Assembly (NCBI GenBank): GCA_035506275.1
Contig: DATJPT010000009.1
Location: forward strand, 186,001-250,000
DNA length: 64,000 bases
Reading direction: 5' to 3'
Source: Bacteroidota bacterium
Lineage (GTDB): Bacteria; Bacteroidota; Ignavibacteria; UBA10030; UBA8401
The notes beneath the pieces were generated by a model. The model was given only the letters and a program-made list of their open reading frames with translations, was not told where the DNA came from and did no database searches. This document shows, piece by piece, positions 45,355 through 55,068 of the stretch (position 1 is the first letter of the stretch; every line of letters starts with the position of its first letter). Made by a program: the position numbers and the translations under genes.

Positions 45355-45385
45355 AACCCTCATCTTCTCTTCTTTGCGAAGCCAA
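45355..45385 (-). terminator. Terminator-like hairpin in the leader of the pilin-like gene
   Basis: Read on the minus strand, ACCCT and AGGGT close an imperfect hairpin with an inner CTTC-GCAAA-GAAG stem, followed by six T. It lies between the predicted promoter (45435-45463) and the coding start (45247), about 45 bases into the transcript, so it could act as an attenuator. Confidence 0.45.
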
Positions 45386-45434
45386 GGGTCTTTCCCCTCA
45401 ATCCCCACTCCATCCCCAGGCTTACAGCCAACCC

Positions 45435-45463
45435 AATGTATATGTAATCAAGGGGAGAGTCAA
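45435..45463 (-). promoter_or_regulatory. Promoter of the pilin-like gene
   Basis: On the minus strand TTGACT (45463-45458), 17 bases and TACATT (45440-45435). It predicts a leader of about 180 bases. The rest of the 269-base gap between 45248 and 45516 shows no gene. Confidence 0.65.
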
Positions 45464-45516
45464 GCGTTAACAGCAGGCCTATTGCGGAGATCTTTTTTGA
45501 AGAACGGGGTTCATGG

Positions 45517-45888
45517 CTAAAGTCCCGACAGACATTCCCGCACCGCAGCTAGAAAGTGCTTTTGGTCAAAAGGCTTCTGGAATGTGTAATCTGCGCCGAA
45601 ATGCTGAGCCATCCGGAGATATTGTTCCGGCTCAATTTTCCCTCCCCCCGAAATGGCGATGATCGGTGTTTTCCTGCTCTGTCCCCGGATTTCCATGATC
45701 GTTTCAATTCCTTCTTTTTCCGGCATGACGATGTCCGTGATGATCAGGTCAAACGTTTTGGATTCGATCATTTTTAAGCCGAGGCTCCCGTCGTGCGCTC
45801 CTTCCACGTCGTACCCGGCTTCCGACAGGAGTTGCACGATCATTCCGTTCATGATTTCATCATCGTCGATCACAAGTATTTTTGCCAT
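45517..45888 (-). CDS. Single-domain response regulator (REC)
   Basis: The 123 residues are one receiver domain: acidic pocket IDDDE, phosphoacceptor Asp52 in LIITDIVMPEKEG, and the conserved lysine in TFQKPFD. There is no output domain, as in CheY or Spo0F, so it either carries phosphate between proteins or acts by binding a partner. It is the last gene of a six-gene signalling operon, 8 bases after the six-PAS hybrid kinase gene. Confidence 0.93.
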   Translation of the reverse strand: MAKILVIDDDEIMNGMIVQLLSEAGYDVEGAHDGSLGLKMIESKTFDLIITDIVMPEKEGIETIMEIRGQSRKTPIIAISGGGKIEPEQYLRMAQHFGADYTFQKPFDQKHFLAAVRECLSGL

Positions 45889-45896
45889 ACGAACCT

Positions 45897-48800
45897 TTAT
45901 TGTTGATGATCAATAATATCCCTGATAATTCCGCTCAATTCGTTTGCGCGAAAAGGCTTCATTAAGATGTGGTCAATGCCGATCGCGGCCACTCTCTCCG
46001 GGTTCAATTCGCTGCTGAATCCGGTACAGAGAACAACCGGAAGATCGCTTCGTATTTTCAACGTTTCTTTTGCCAGTTCCATTCCCGAGATGCCCGGCAT
46101 GGTCTGGTCGGTGATCAGGATGTCGATGTCGCTCGAGTGTTGTTGAATGAAATGCAGCGCCTCGATGCTTTCGGTAATGCCGATCACGGTGTATCCCATC
46201 GGGGCCAGTATCTCTTTCGTCATTTCGATGAGCATCGGTTCATCGTCGACAAAGAGTATTGTTTCGTCGCCCGACAGCTTCTTCAATGCCTCCTCATCCG
46301 TTATTTCTGGGACCGGATCATCGACCGCGGGGAAGAAGAGTCTGAACGTTGTCCCTCTTCCAACGATGCTTTCCACCCGAACATCTCCTCCGAACGATTG
46401 GAGGACCCCCAACACGACGCTGAGCCCCATTCCCGTGCCGATCCCGACCGCCTTCGTCGTGAAGAAAGGTTCGAATGCCCTCGCGAGCGTCGCGGCATCC
46501 ATTCCGCATCCCGTGTCGGACACTTCCACGACGGTATACTCGCCCGGCGTGATCTCTCCGACTTGACCGTGAAAACCTTTATCGAGCATGACAGACAGAA
46601 GGCGAAATGTCAGCGTCCCCCGCCTTTCCATGGCATCAACCGCATTGGTGGCAAGATTCAGAAGCACTTCATGGATCTTGGTCGAATCAGCTAAGATCGG
46701 CTTTGCGGTCTTGTCCAGTTCGGAGAGGATCGTGACGGAGGAGGGGATCGAAGCCTTCAGCATGTCCAGCACTTCTCTGATGACCGGCCGGACCGAAATG
46801 ATCGCTTTTTGCGGCGCTGTCTTTCGGCTGAATGTCAGTATCTGTTGGATCAGATTTTTTGCCCTTTCGGTAGCTTTGAGGACTTTGAAGAGATTTCGCT
46901 CGAGTTTTGAGTTTTTCTCGGCATACTGAAGCGACATTTCAGTATAGCCGACAATTCCGCCGAGCACGTTATTGAAATCGTGCGCAATGCCTCCGGCAAG
47001 GGTCCCGATGCTTTCTAATTTTTGCGACTGCAGAAGGCGGCGTTCCAACTCGAGTTTTTTCTCTTCGCTCCGTTTCAAGTCGGTGATGTCGCGCGTGATG
47101 GAGAGAATGTGGGGGACGCCTTCCATTTCGATGATGGAAGCGGACATTAGGCCGACGATGATCTCACCATGCTTCGTCCGGAAGGGGGCCTCGAGGTTGT
47201 CGAACCTTCCGTTTTCCCGCAATCCGTCGATCAACTTTTCCCTGTCCTCGGGATGCACCCAGATATCGAGTCCGAGCGATGTTTTTCCCACCATCTCTTC
47301 TTCCGAGTAGCCCATGATGCGGGTGAAGCCCGGGTTGATCGAAACGTACATCCCGTCATCAAGCCTGTTAATGTTCACCGCGTCGGGATTTGTCAGGAAT
47401 GCCGTTTTGAACTTGTCCTCGCTCTGCCTCAGCAGCCTCTCCGCTCGGTTCCGTTCCGTAATGTCTCTCCCGATCGTCGACGCAGCGACAATGCGTCCGT
47501 CGGGATCCTTGATCGGCGATATCGTCAGGGACATCTCGATCCGTTCGCCGTTCTTTTTCTGGCGGACAGTTTCGTAATGGACCAGTTTCGAACCCGCCTT
47601 GATTTTATCGAGAATCTCCTCCATGTCGTCCGAAGAGCCGGGGGGAAGGAGGATGGAGATGGGCTTCCCGATCACCTCGCTCGGAGAGTAACCGTAGATC
47701 GATTCCGCCCCTCTGTTCCAGCTGGTAATGATGCCCTCCAGCGTCTTGCTAATGATGACGTCGTCGGACGATTCGACGATAGCGGCAAGTTTTCTGGCAT
47801 GAGCTTCGCTTTCTCTGAGCGCCTCTTCGGCCCGTTTTCTGTCGGTGATATCCTCTACGGTACCGTCGTAATAGAGCGTGTTGCCGGCTCCATCTTTGAT
47901 CGCACGGGCGCTTTCTCTGACGTGAATGATCGACCCGTCGCTTTTCTTCCAGGCCGATTCCAGCCCTCGAATCTCGCCGCATCGTTCCATCTGCTCGACA
48001 AACTGCCGGCGTTCGTACGACGGCTCGAACCCTTCGCGGTTCAAGTTTCTCGACTTCAGTTCGTCGAACGTCTTATATCCGAGCTTTTCAATGATCGTGG
48101 GGTTCGCAAGGAGGATGGTCCCGTCGGGCTTTGTACGGTACAGCCCGATGGTTGAGTTTTCGTAGACGGACCGGAATCTCTCTTCACTTTCCCGGAGCGC
48201 CTGTTCAGCCTCTTTGCGTTTGGTGATATCGCGAATGACCAGCACTAATTTTTCAGGCCGGCCATCACGGTCACGAATAAAGTCTGTGTTGACCTCAATG
48301 TCGAACGTGCTTCCGTTTTTACGCAACGCCCGGTACTCGTTCGACCGCATCGGCTCGCCATGGAGTCTCGCCGCGATGTTGGCGAGAGCGCGAGGCCGGT
48401 CGCTTGGAACGATAAAATCCACGATATTCAACCCGCGCGACTGCTCTTCGGAATCATAACCGAACATGGAAACGGCGAGCGGTGAGATCATCTCAATACT
48501 TCCGTCGAGCCGGGCGAAGGTAATGTTGTCGGGGGACGCATTGATAATGGAGCGGTAGCGCTCTTCGCTTTCGCGCAGATCCTTTTCCATTTCCGTCCGC
48601 TTTGTAATGTCCCGGAACGACCACACGCGTCCGCTGTGTTGTCTCCCGTTGGTTATCGATGAGGAATACCGCTCAAAGACCCTGCCGTCCTTGCAATACA
48701 CAGTGTCAAAATCGAAGCCGTCGGATCCTCGCAGCTGCTGAATCTTCGAACGGAATGCTTCCGGGTCCGTAACCTCTGTCAGGACATGATTGAACACCTC

Positions 48801-49574
48801 TGTTTCATCCCCCGAATCGATCAATGATTGAGGGATCCTCCATAGTTCGGCAAACCGCTGGTTGGATTTTATTATTCTCCCTTCACTGTTCACGGCTGCA
48901 ATGCCGTCGGCGGTCGACTCCAGAATGGCATTCATGTTATGCTCGTTCTCGCGCAGGGCCGTTTCTGCCTGCCGCCGCTGGGTAATATCTTCAATAATGG
49001 AGATGAAATACTGAGGCGTACCGGAAGTGTCTCGAACACACGAAGTCCGCAGATTGATCCAGACGACAGATCCGTCCTTTCGGAGGTAACGTTTTTCCGT
49101 AGTCAGTGTCCGGGTTTCGTCGGCCAGCAACGAGTTCAAATTCACGAGGCTATTTTGCAGGTCTTGCGGATGTGTGATATCCTGAAACCTCATTGTCATC
49201 AGTTCGTCCCGGGAATAGCCGACGATCTCACACCATCGGGCATTGACCAGAATGAATCTGCCGTTAAGCGAAACATGAGCTATGCCGAGGGCCGCCTGAG
49301 CGAACGTGGCTCGAAAACGCTCTTCCGTTTCGCGAAGCCTGTCATACAATCTGTCCATTGGCTTGAACGAAAAAAGATAGACGAGGGGAAACGTAATCAA
49401 CGTAAACAACCCCGCCTCGGTAAGCGACGTCGTCCAGCTTTCGCTCTTGAAGAAAAGGGGGAGAATCTTTACGCTGGCTATCTCGCTCGCCACCATGGCT
49501 CCGCCAAGGATGACCAAAAGTCTGAGTGTCGGCTTCCCCGGTATTTTCATTCCCATACTATTCCCTTCATGCAT
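45897..49574 (-). CDS. Six-PAS hybrid sensor histidine kinase
   Basis: The 1225-residue protein has two N-terminal membrane helices (about 15-70), six consecutive PAS/PAC units and a HisKA domain with the H-box GGIAHDFNN. An HATPase domain and a C-terminal receiver (VDDEPMLIEM, ITDQTMPGISG) follow. PAS 3-5 begin with the linker ESEERYR or close variants, suggesting internal duplication. The number of PAS units argues for several cytoplasmic signals such as redox or ligands. It starts 36 bases after the REC-Cys4 gene, and its own receiver plus the following REC gene allow a phosphorelay. Confidence 0.92.
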   Translation of the reverse strand: MHEGNSMGMKIPGKPTLRLLVILGGAMVASEIASVKILPLFFKSESWTTSLTEAGLFTLITFPLVYLFSFKPMDRLYDRLRETEERFRATFAQAALGIAHVSLNGRFILVNARWCEIVGYSRDELMTMRFQDITHPQDLQNSLVNLNSLLADETRTLTTEKRYLRKDGSVVWINLRTSCVRDTSGTPQYFISIIEDITQRRQAETALRENEHNMNAILESTADGIAAVNSEGRIIKSNQRFAELWRIPQSLIDSGDETEVFNHVLTEVTDPEAFRSKIQQLRGSDGFDFDTVYCKDGRVFERYSSSITNGRQHSGRVWSFRDITKRTEMEKDLRESEERYRSIINASPDNITFARLDGSIEMISPLAVSMFGYDSEEQSRGLNIVDFIVPSDRPRALANIAARLHGEPMRSNEYRALRKNGSTFDIEVNTDFIRDRDGRPEKLVLVIRDITKRKEAEQALRESEERFRSVYENSTIGLYRTKPDGTILLANPTIIEKLGYKTFDELKSRNLNREGFEPSYERRQFVEQMERCGEIRGLESAWKKSDGSIIHVRESARAIKDGAGNTLYYDGTVEDITDRKRAEEALRESEAHARKLAAIVESSDDVIISKTLEGIITSWNRGAESIYGYSPSEVIGKPISILLPPGSSDDMEEILDKIKAGSKLVHYETVRQKKNGERIEMSLTISPIKDPDGRIVAASTIGRDITERNRAERLLRQSEDKFKTAFLTNPDAVNINRLDDGMYVSINPGFTRIMGYSEEEMVGKTSLGLDIWVHPEDREKLIDGLRENGRFDNLEAPFRTKHGEIIVGLMSASIIEMEGVPHILSITRDITDLKRSEEKKLELERRLLQSQKLESIGTLAGGIAHDFNNVLGGIVGYTEMSLQYAEKNSKLERNLFKVLKATERAKNLIQQILTFSRKTAPQKAIISVRPVIREVLDMLKASIPSSVTILSELDKTAKPILADSTKIHEVLLNLATNAVDAMERRGTLTFRLLSVMLDKGFHGQVGEITPGEYTVVEVSDTGCGMDAATLARAFEPFFTTKAVGIGTGMGLSVVLGVLQSFGGDVRVESIVGRGTTFRLFFPAVDDPVPEITDEEALKKLSGDETILFVDDEPMLIEMTKEILAPMGYTVIGITESIEALHFIQQHSSDIDILITDQTMPGISGMELAKETLKIRSDLPVVLCTGFSSELNPERVAAIGIDHILMKPFRANELSGIIRDIIDHQQ

Positions 49575-49610
49575 TGACGTAATGATCGGATCCCTGGAGC
49601 AGGAAAATCC

Positions 49611-50189
49611 TTACACAGCTTTTTCTTTGCCGCGAAGCTTTTCAATGGCCGGCTTCACATGACTGTGATAGCAGTCGGGACAAATGCCGTGCGAGAACGA
49701 GGTGTCGGTCTTCTGCTTGATGTGCTTTTCGATTGACACCCATGTGTCGTCATCCTGGCGGATCCGTCTACAGTAGGAGCAGATCGGGAGGATCGACTGA
49801 AGCTGCCGGATCTCGTGCTGCATGTTCAGGATGCGTTCCGCGACCTGCAAGCGCGCGGCCAGCTGCTCCGAGTCGAACGGCTTTGTGAGAACATCATCGG
49901 CTCCGGCTTTCATCGCTTCAAGATAACTTCCTTTGCCCCGGAGAACGGTGAGGAAAATGATGAACGTGTACGCATTCCTGTTCTCTGACCGGATCATGCG
50001 GGTCAATTCCAGGCCGTCCACCTGAGGCATCATCCAATCCGTAATGACGATCCTGGGATTCTTAGCCTGGTAGACGCTCCATGCCTCTTTGCCGTCCGAG
50101 GCGACAGACACTTCGTAATTGAGGCTTTGCAGCTGTTCCGTGATCAGGAGCTGGGAGACGACGTCGTCATCGACAACAAGAATTTTCAT
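49611..50189 (-). CDS. Response regulator with C-terminal four-cysteine module
   Basis: Residues 1-120 are a receiver with phosphoacceptor Asp51 ([12 protein letters not shown]) and LTKPF. The C-terminal 60 residues carry Cys137-x2-Cys140 ([15 protein letters not shown]) and Cys170-x2-Cys173 ([11 protein letters not shown]), the 'CSYCxxIR...FSHGICPDC' module often found after PAS or REC domains in environmental bacteria. The cysteines could bind zinc or an iron centre. The function of that module is not established. It overlaps the upstream hybrid kinase gene by 4 bases. Confidence 0.9.
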   Translation of the reverse strand: MKILVVDDDVVSQLLITEQLQSLNYEVSVASDGKEAWSVYQAKNPRIVITDWMMPQVDGLELTRMIRSENRNAYTFIIFLTVLRGKGSYLEAMKAGADDVLTKPFDSEQLAARLQVAERILNMQHEIRQLQSILPICSYCRRIRQDDDTWVSIEKHIKQKTDTSFSHGICPDCYHSHVKPAIEKLRGKEKAV

Positions 50190-52432
50190 AAAAGGTCATC
50201 CTTTGGGATTAATGTCTCAAGCTGCGACACTGTTTTTTTAAGGGCCTCCTCGAGTTCATCGACCAGGTGTTCGGTCTCTGCGAGATGGCCGTTGATTGCA
50301 AGAAGTTCTATATGCTCGCTAAGTTCTGCAACTGCGACGGCGCCGATTTGAGCGGCGCTTCCCCGAAGGGCATGAGCGGCCATTCGGATCTTCCCGGCAT
50401 CCTGTGCAACCGCCGCTTCACGCATCTGAAGAATTCTTTTTGGCGAGTCATTATCGAGCTGCCGCGTGATGCGTCGTAACAGGCTGGGATGTCCGTGCGA
50501 GGTGATGCTGTTAATTTCTTTGATGCGTTCCGGATCTATGACGGTCGCGGGGGGCGCTGTCAGGACCGAAGACGCCTGAACGGGTTGGGGTGTGCCCGCG
50601 TTGATCGCGATGCGCGGCAGCCACTTTCTAAGGATTCCCTCGATGTCAGATTTCCTGAACGGCTTCGCAACGTAATCGTCCATCCCGGCCTGAATGCATC
50701 GCTCCCGGTCCTCGTTGAAGGCATTGGCCGTCATCGCGACGATCACGGGCCTGTCCCTCCGCTGATCACTGCTCCGGATGAGCCGGGTTGCCTCATAACC
50801 GTCCATCACGGGCATTTGGCAGTCCATAAAGATCAGATCAAACGGAGTCCGAAGATTCGCTTCGACAGTTTCACGGCCGTTGCCGGCGACTGCCGCCTGC
50901 ACGCCGAATTTCTCGAGCATCCCCTTGGCGACTTCCTGATTGATTTGATTGTCTTCAGCGATCAGAATGCGGACATCCTTGCCGACGATCATCGGCGCAT
51001 GATCCTCTTTGCCGCTTGAAATTGGGGGGGGATCAGGGGAATGATCGTGTAGCCGGTCTATGATATGGACTGCTGATGGTTCCCGGACCGCGTGTTGAGC
51101 GTGAAGCGGGAGAGTAAACCAAAATGTGCTTCCTTCCCCCTCGTGACTTTGAACGCCGATCGACCCTCCCATTAGTTCCACCAGCTGTTTGGATATCGCA
51201 AGGCCGAGACCGGTTCCGCCGTATTTTCTCGTTGTCGACCCGTCTCCCTGGGTGAAACTCTGGAAGAGGTTCTTTTGAATTTCATCGGCAATGCCGATGC
51301 CGGTGTCGGAGACCGAAATCTTCAGCATCGGGTTCTCAACGCCCGGCGGTTCGATCGATGCGCTTATCGCGATCGAGCCCCGGTCGGTAAATTTGATCCC
51401 GTTACCGACGAGGTTCATCAGGATCTGCCGCAGACGCAACGGATCTCCCAGCAGATTCGAAAGGCATTTCTCAGGGAGATCCGTTTTTATCTTCAGCCCT
51501 TTTTCAGCCGCTTTTCCCTCAAGGATCGCGGCGACCTCGGCGACGATCTGTCCCAGGTCGAAAGGAATTCGTTCGAGTGTCAGCTTGCCCGCCTCGATCT
51601 TTGAAAAATCAAGAATGTCGTTGATGATCGCGAGGAGGGTATCTCCTGATGCACGGATGATCGCCGCGTACCTCCGCTCTTCGTTTGGAAGTTCAGCGCC
51701 GAGGAGAAGTTCTGCCATGCCGATGATGCCGCTGAGGGGGGTCCGCAGCTCGTGACTCATGTTCGCCACAAATTCGGATTTGAGCCGCGAAGCCCTGACG
51801 GCAATTTCTTTCGCGGCGATCAGCTCCTTTGTCCGTTCCTCAACCTTCTGCTCGAGGAGCCTGTTTTGATTGCTGATACGGCGGTATAATTCCAGCTGTT
51901 CGAGGCCGGCGGCTGTCTTGAACAGGATTATCGACATCAGGTTGAGCGCCAGCTTATTCGGGATAGATTCAGCGCCGGCCGCGATGCCCACGAACATCCC
52001 GATGACGCTCCGCCGGGTCTCAAGGCCGTGCAGGACGAAGACGCGCCCGTCGGTTCGGGACGGAATAGGAATAGGCCTGCTTTGATGCAGCGCCCAGCCA
52101 AAAAGGCCCTCGTCGATAAACTGGTTCACCTCGTTAAGAATCAGATGACGGTCGCCTGGCGGATCGACATCGTCCAGGGTAAATTCATTGGTCGACTCGT
52201 CGGGGATGAAAAAAGCCGTCGTCTCCAGCCCGACAAGGCGGCGAAGATGTTCGCGCGTCGAACTGTAAATCGAAAGTTTATCCCAGCCTGATTGCAGCGA
52301 GGATTGCTCGTCGTCGATGGTGGAAACTTCTTCGAACGACTCGAGCATCCATTGGTTTGTCTCCTCGAGAAAACGCACGCGCTCCAGCAGCGCTTCGGCG
52401 CTCGGGCCCGCCTGATGGTCTGCATCTGTCAT
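50186..52432 (-). CDS. GAF hybrid histidine kinase with receiver and Hpt domains
   Basis: The 748 residues contain an N-terminal coiled coil, a GAF-like sensor (about 40-185), HisKA with His227 in [12 protein letters not shown] and HATPase (N, G1, G2 boxes; about 325-445). A receiver with Asp537 ([12 protein letters not shown]) and a C-terminal Hpt domain with His687 ([13 protein letters not shown]) complete it. All four phosphorelay residues are present in one chain, as in BarA or ArcB. No membrane segment is visible, so it is probably cytoplasmic. It overlaps both neighbours by 4 bases; the REC-Cys4 protein is the natural acceptor. Confidence 0.94.
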   Translation of the reverse strand: MTDADHQAGPSAEALLERVRFLEETNQWMLESFEEVSTIDDEQSSLQSGWDKLSIYSSTREHLRRLVGLETTAFFIPDESTNEFTLDDVDPPGDRHLILNEVNQFIDEGLFGWALHQSRPIPIPSRTDGRVFVLHGLETRRSVIGMFVGIAAGAESIPNKLALNLMSIILFKTAAGLEQLELYRRISNQNRLLEQKVEERTKELIAAKEIAVRASRLKSEFVANMSHELRTPLSGIIGMAELLLGAELPNEERRYAAIIRASGDTLLAIINDILDFSKIEAGKLTLERIPFDLGQIVAEVAAILEGKAAEKGLKIKTDLPEKCLSNLLGDPLRLRQILMNLVGNGIKFTDRGSIAISASIEPPGVENPMLKISVSDTGIGIADEIQKNLFQSFTQGDGSTTRKYGGTGLGLAISKQLVELMGGSIGVQSHEGEGSTFWFTLPLHAQHAVREPSAVHIIDRLHDHSPDPPPISSGKEDHAPMIVGKDVRILIAEDNQINQEVAKGMLEKFGVQAAVAGNGRETVEANLRTPFDLIFMDCQMPVMDGYEATRLIRSSDQRRDRPVIVAMTANAFNEDRERCIQAGMDDYVAKPFRKSDIEGILRKWLPRIAINAGTPQPVQASSVLTAPPATVIDPERIKEINSITSHGHPSLLRRITRQLDNDSPKRILQMREAAVAQDAGKIRMAAHALRGSAAQIGAVAVAELSEHIELLAINGHLAETEHLVDELEEALKKTVSQLETLIPKDDLL

Positions 52433-53283
52433 GATTCCCCCGCATGAAACATTTTCAAAACACTGTCGAGATTCCGGTCCACGAGGTCGAAGATTTGAGG
52501 AAGAAATCCCGGGTTAAGCCCCAACGCCAGCCATGCCTCCTCGTCGAAAGGAGGGACGCATATTTCTCCGCTGCTCCCGCATTGGATGGTGTGAGCTACG
52601 ACATCGGCGATGTGGATGACGCACGCCTCGTCGCGGTAACGGCTTGCAAGCATGGGAGTGTGGTGATACCGGATAACCTCTTCGAGGCTTCCCGGAAGGC
52701 GCCATGCTTCGATCAGCGCCCCGCCGACCGCGGCATGGTCGAAGCCGACAATTTCCTGCTCGGCTTTGAACATGGGAGCGGGATGTTCAGTGATGGAATC
52801 GAATACCTCGTCCATCACGTCGGGTATTTTATCGTACATGATCAGCCTTCCGACATCATGGAGAATCCCGGCGACAAAAAAGCGCTCGACGTTCGATTCA
52901 CGGTTGAGACATGCGATGACCCTCGCTGCAAGGCCGCACGCGATACCGTGCTTCCAGAATGATTCCATCGAAACGAACCGCTCGGGAATATTGCGGAAGA
53001 GTTTCACGATCGACGTTGCGATCGAGAGATCATGCAGCTGCTGCGTGCCGATGATCATCACGGCCCGCGATATTGTATCGATTTTTCTTGGAAACCCGAA
53101 ATATGCGCTGTTGACGATTCGGAGGAGCCTGGCGGTCAAGCCGGCATCCTGCATGATAATGGCGCTGATTTGGGCCACGGTCGTCTGCCGGTTGAAAATT
53201 GCCTCATGCAGCCGGTCATGGACTACCGAAATGGAAGAAAGCCTTTCCGATCCGTCGATCAGTTCCCGGGGATTGTTCAGCAT
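52429..53283 (-). CDS. HDOD-domain signalling protein
   Basis: The 284-residue protein is an HDOD domain. It shows the N-terminal helical repeat ([22 protein letters not shown]), the [16 protein letters not shown] segment, and HD-like residues in [20 protein letters not shown] proteins act in signalling and regulation, mostly without the full metal site of c-di-GMP HD-GYP enzymes. The start MLNNPREL at 53283 is chosen because the longer frame runs through the upstream gene. It overlaps that gene by 7 bases and the kinase gene by 4. Confidence 0.9.
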   Translation of the reverse strand: MLNNPRELIDGSERLSSISVVHDRLHEAIFNRQTTVAQISAIIMQDAGLTARLLRIVNSAYFGFPRKIDTISRAVMIIGTQQLHDLSIATSIVKLFRNIPERFVSMESFWKHGIACGLAARVIACLNRESNVERFFVAGILHDVGRLIMYDKIPDVMDEVFDSITEHPAPMFKAEQEIVGFDHAAVGGALIEAWRLPGSLEEVIRYHHTPMLASRYRDEACVIHIADVVAHTIQCGSSGEICVPPFDEEAWLALGLNPGFLPQIFDLVDRNLDSVLKMFHAGES

Positions 53284-53627
53284 GGCGACCCTTCTTTCGA
53301 TTTCGCTCCGGCGATGCGGCTGATTGCGATTCGCTTGAGCTCTTTCGAGAAGGCGTTCGCTTCGTTGACATATCTGAAAAGCACTGCTGCTTCGGCTGTC
53401 GCTTCTTCTATGAACCGGGGGGGGGTCTGAGGCTCCGTCGTCCCTTCGCATTGCTTTGTGCTGGCTTCGTCAACACTCACTTCAGTAATGCCCCACGTTT
53501 TTAAGATCTTGATTCCTGATTGAGTGACCGCAGTCCCCTTTTGCAGCAGCATCGTGCCGTGAAGGTCGCTGACAGCTTCATCAATGATCATCCCTTCGCT
53601 GAGTTTGTCGAGAGAAATTTTTCCCAT
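53277..53627 (-). CDS. HDOD-companion protein (HD-GYP N-terminal-like domain)
   Basis: The 116 residues begin MGKISLDKLSEGMIIDEAV with DLHGTMLLQKGTAVTQSGIKILKTWGI, a pattern seen at the N-terminus of HD-GYP proteins. Here it stands alone and precedes an HDOD gene with a 7-base overlap. The C-terminal part is helical with no clear motif. It may partner the HDOD protein, the two halves that are fused elsewhere being split here; that is an inference. It is the first gene of the six-gene operon. Confidence 0.75.
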   Translation of the reverse strand: MGKISLDKLSEGMIIDEAVSDLHGTMLLQKGTAVTQSGIKILKTWGITEVSVDEASTKQCEGTTEPQTPPRFIEEATAEAAVLFRYVNEANAFSKELKRIAISRIAGAKSKEGSPC

Positions 53628-54030
53628 GGGGTTTTTGTCATCAATGTTGATCGTGACTGTTTCTTGAGCAGGGCTCCATTGAGGGGGTCGAACGGAGGCG
53701 ACCCGTTTGCGATAGAAGGAAAATTTGTTTCTCCTTCGTATTAGTCCTGAGGAGGCAGAAAACGTAAACCTTACCTCCGGAGCGACGCCCCCTGCAATAA
53801 TATCTCTCCCCCTATTTACTTGAGCAACAGGCGTGCCACGACGAACTTATTCGTATGCGGCGGAATCCTCTGAGAATCGCGAAAATACTCGGATACGGAT
53901 TGCGCAGAAGGGAGGGGAGTGCTCGATGCTAATCGTGCTGGCTAATTTCAGCCAAGTGGCTGGTAACGAAGTGATGTGAATGGAAGAAAGGAAGGACGGC
54001 CGTATTGAAGAAATCGAATGAATATTTTTA
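53628..54030. other. Intergenic region upstream of the signalling operon (no gene seen)
   Basis: This 403-base gap has no supported coding frame. It contains a hairpin GGGTCG/CGACCC (near 53684-53704), a small CAGCC/GGCTG hairpin near 53955 and a weak minus-strand promoter candidate (TTGCTC 53827-53822, 17 bases, GATATT 53804-53799). I looked for a c-di-GMP (GEMM) aptamer and did not find its core. Confidence 0.5.
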
Positions 54031-54687
54031 TTATTTCGCCGCCGGGGAGTACGGAGTGATGCTATTGAATTTGATCACCACCGAAGGAGAATTCACTGAT
54101 GGAAGGTCGAGGGTCTTGGTCTCACTGTATCTGTCGTAAATACTCTCAACGAATACTCCCGAGAATGTCACTAATTGACCGACGCCGAGATGAGCGACTT
54201 GCTGATATGGTTTTGTCCCTTTGTCGATGACGGAGTTGTCTTTCCATGTGGGCCAGCGCTGGTAGTGGGTTTGATAGGAGACCAACAGCATCCCAGCTTC
54301 GCTGACAATTCTCAGAAATGTCCATGCCCCTTTATTTTCATTCCGTACTTCTGCAATTCGGCCTATCCAGTTGTCAATATGTTTCTTCCTCTCCTTGAAG
54401 AATTTCGTTCGTGCTTTATCACATTCATCCAGGATAGCCGAACGTTGCGCATCCGTTGTGGCAGATTGAAGCTCGTACCGAAAATGGAGGTTGGTCTGAT
54501 GAAAGGTAATTTGGTCGGAAGGATATTGGATCCCAGGAGCCTGGGACATCGCCCGATAGTCATCGGCATCTTGAGAGAGGCCTTTTTCCCCCTCGTTGTG
54601 CCGTGAGCAGGAGGGAAGGAGGAGGAGCATACTCAAAAGAAAAGGAAGGAGGCTGAATCGGCGGTCGGGGACGGTCACTGTTCTCAT
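54031..54687 (-). CDS. Predicted lipoprotein, unknown function
   Basis: The 218 residues have a lipoprotein signal with lipobox LPSC (Cys27) after a hydrophobic stretch. The middle is helical and charged (DECDKARTKFFKERKKHIDNWIG). The C-terminal half, with VGQLVTFSGVFVESI, resembles an OB-like barrel. I do not recognise the family. It is the last gene of a three-gene minus-strand run with a small membrane protein and an HNH nuclease. Confidence 0.65.
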   Translation of the reverse strand: MRTVTVPDRRFSLLPFLLSMLLLLPSCSRHNEGEKGLSQDADDYRAMSQAPGIQYPSDQITFHQTNLHFRYELQSATTDAQRSAILDECDKARTKFFKERKKHIDNWIGRIAEVRNENKGAWTFLRIVSEAGMLLVSYQTHYQRWPTWKDNSVIDKGTKPYQQVAHLGVGQLVTFSGVFVESIYDRYSETKTLDLPSVNSPSVVIKFNSITPYSPAAK

Positions 54688-54726
54688 CGTTTGTTAGTAT
54701 GAGCTTGAAGAGGCGGTTGTCAGATT

Positions 54727-55032
54727 TTATTGTGCCTTATCGGCAAAAGTAAAACTGAGCATGATGCTCATGCAAAGCACGCCGGCAAAAAATGCGACGA
54801 GACTCCACATCTTTTCCCGTGAGAGTTTGCCTCCTCGAAGCAAAAAATATCCGGCCAGCATGTTTGCGAATCCCCAGAGAACATTGACAAATGGGGAAGA
54901 GAGTCCTCTGCCGGGAGGATTGGCGAACGGCGAAGGGAATTTATCTCCTGAAACTCCGTGAATGAAATGCGGTACGGTATTGGCCAGGAAGAGGCCGGCC
55001 AGGAAACACATCACATAATGATACCATTTCAT
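54727..55032 (-). CDS. Small three-helix membrane protein, conserved hypothetical
   Basis: The 101 residues show three hydrophobic helices (about 5-25, 48-66, 75-95) and a loop DKFPSPFANPPGRGLSSPFVN that looks conserved-family-like. No function is known to me. It lies 36 bases after the HNH gene and 39 before the lipoprotein gene, all on one strand. Confidence 0.6.
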   Translation of the reverse strand: MKWYHYVMCFLAGLFLANTVPHFIHGVSGDKFPSPFANPPGRGLSSPFVNVLWGFANMLAGYFLLRGGKLSREKMWSLVAFFAGVLCMSIMLSFTFADKAQ

Positions 55033-55068
55033 GGAAAGGGTCCTCCATATTGATTCAGCCGGATTGAC

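Noticed and set aside
47169..48155. 328-codon plus-strand ORF opposite the six-PAS kinase
   Set aside because: Antisense to repeated PAS domains, with no motif; similar shadow frames occur at 2265-3191 and 41628-42527.
53628..53900. c-di-GMP riboswitch before the HDOD operon
   Set aside because: The GEMM core and its tetraloop-receptor parts are not present on either strand.
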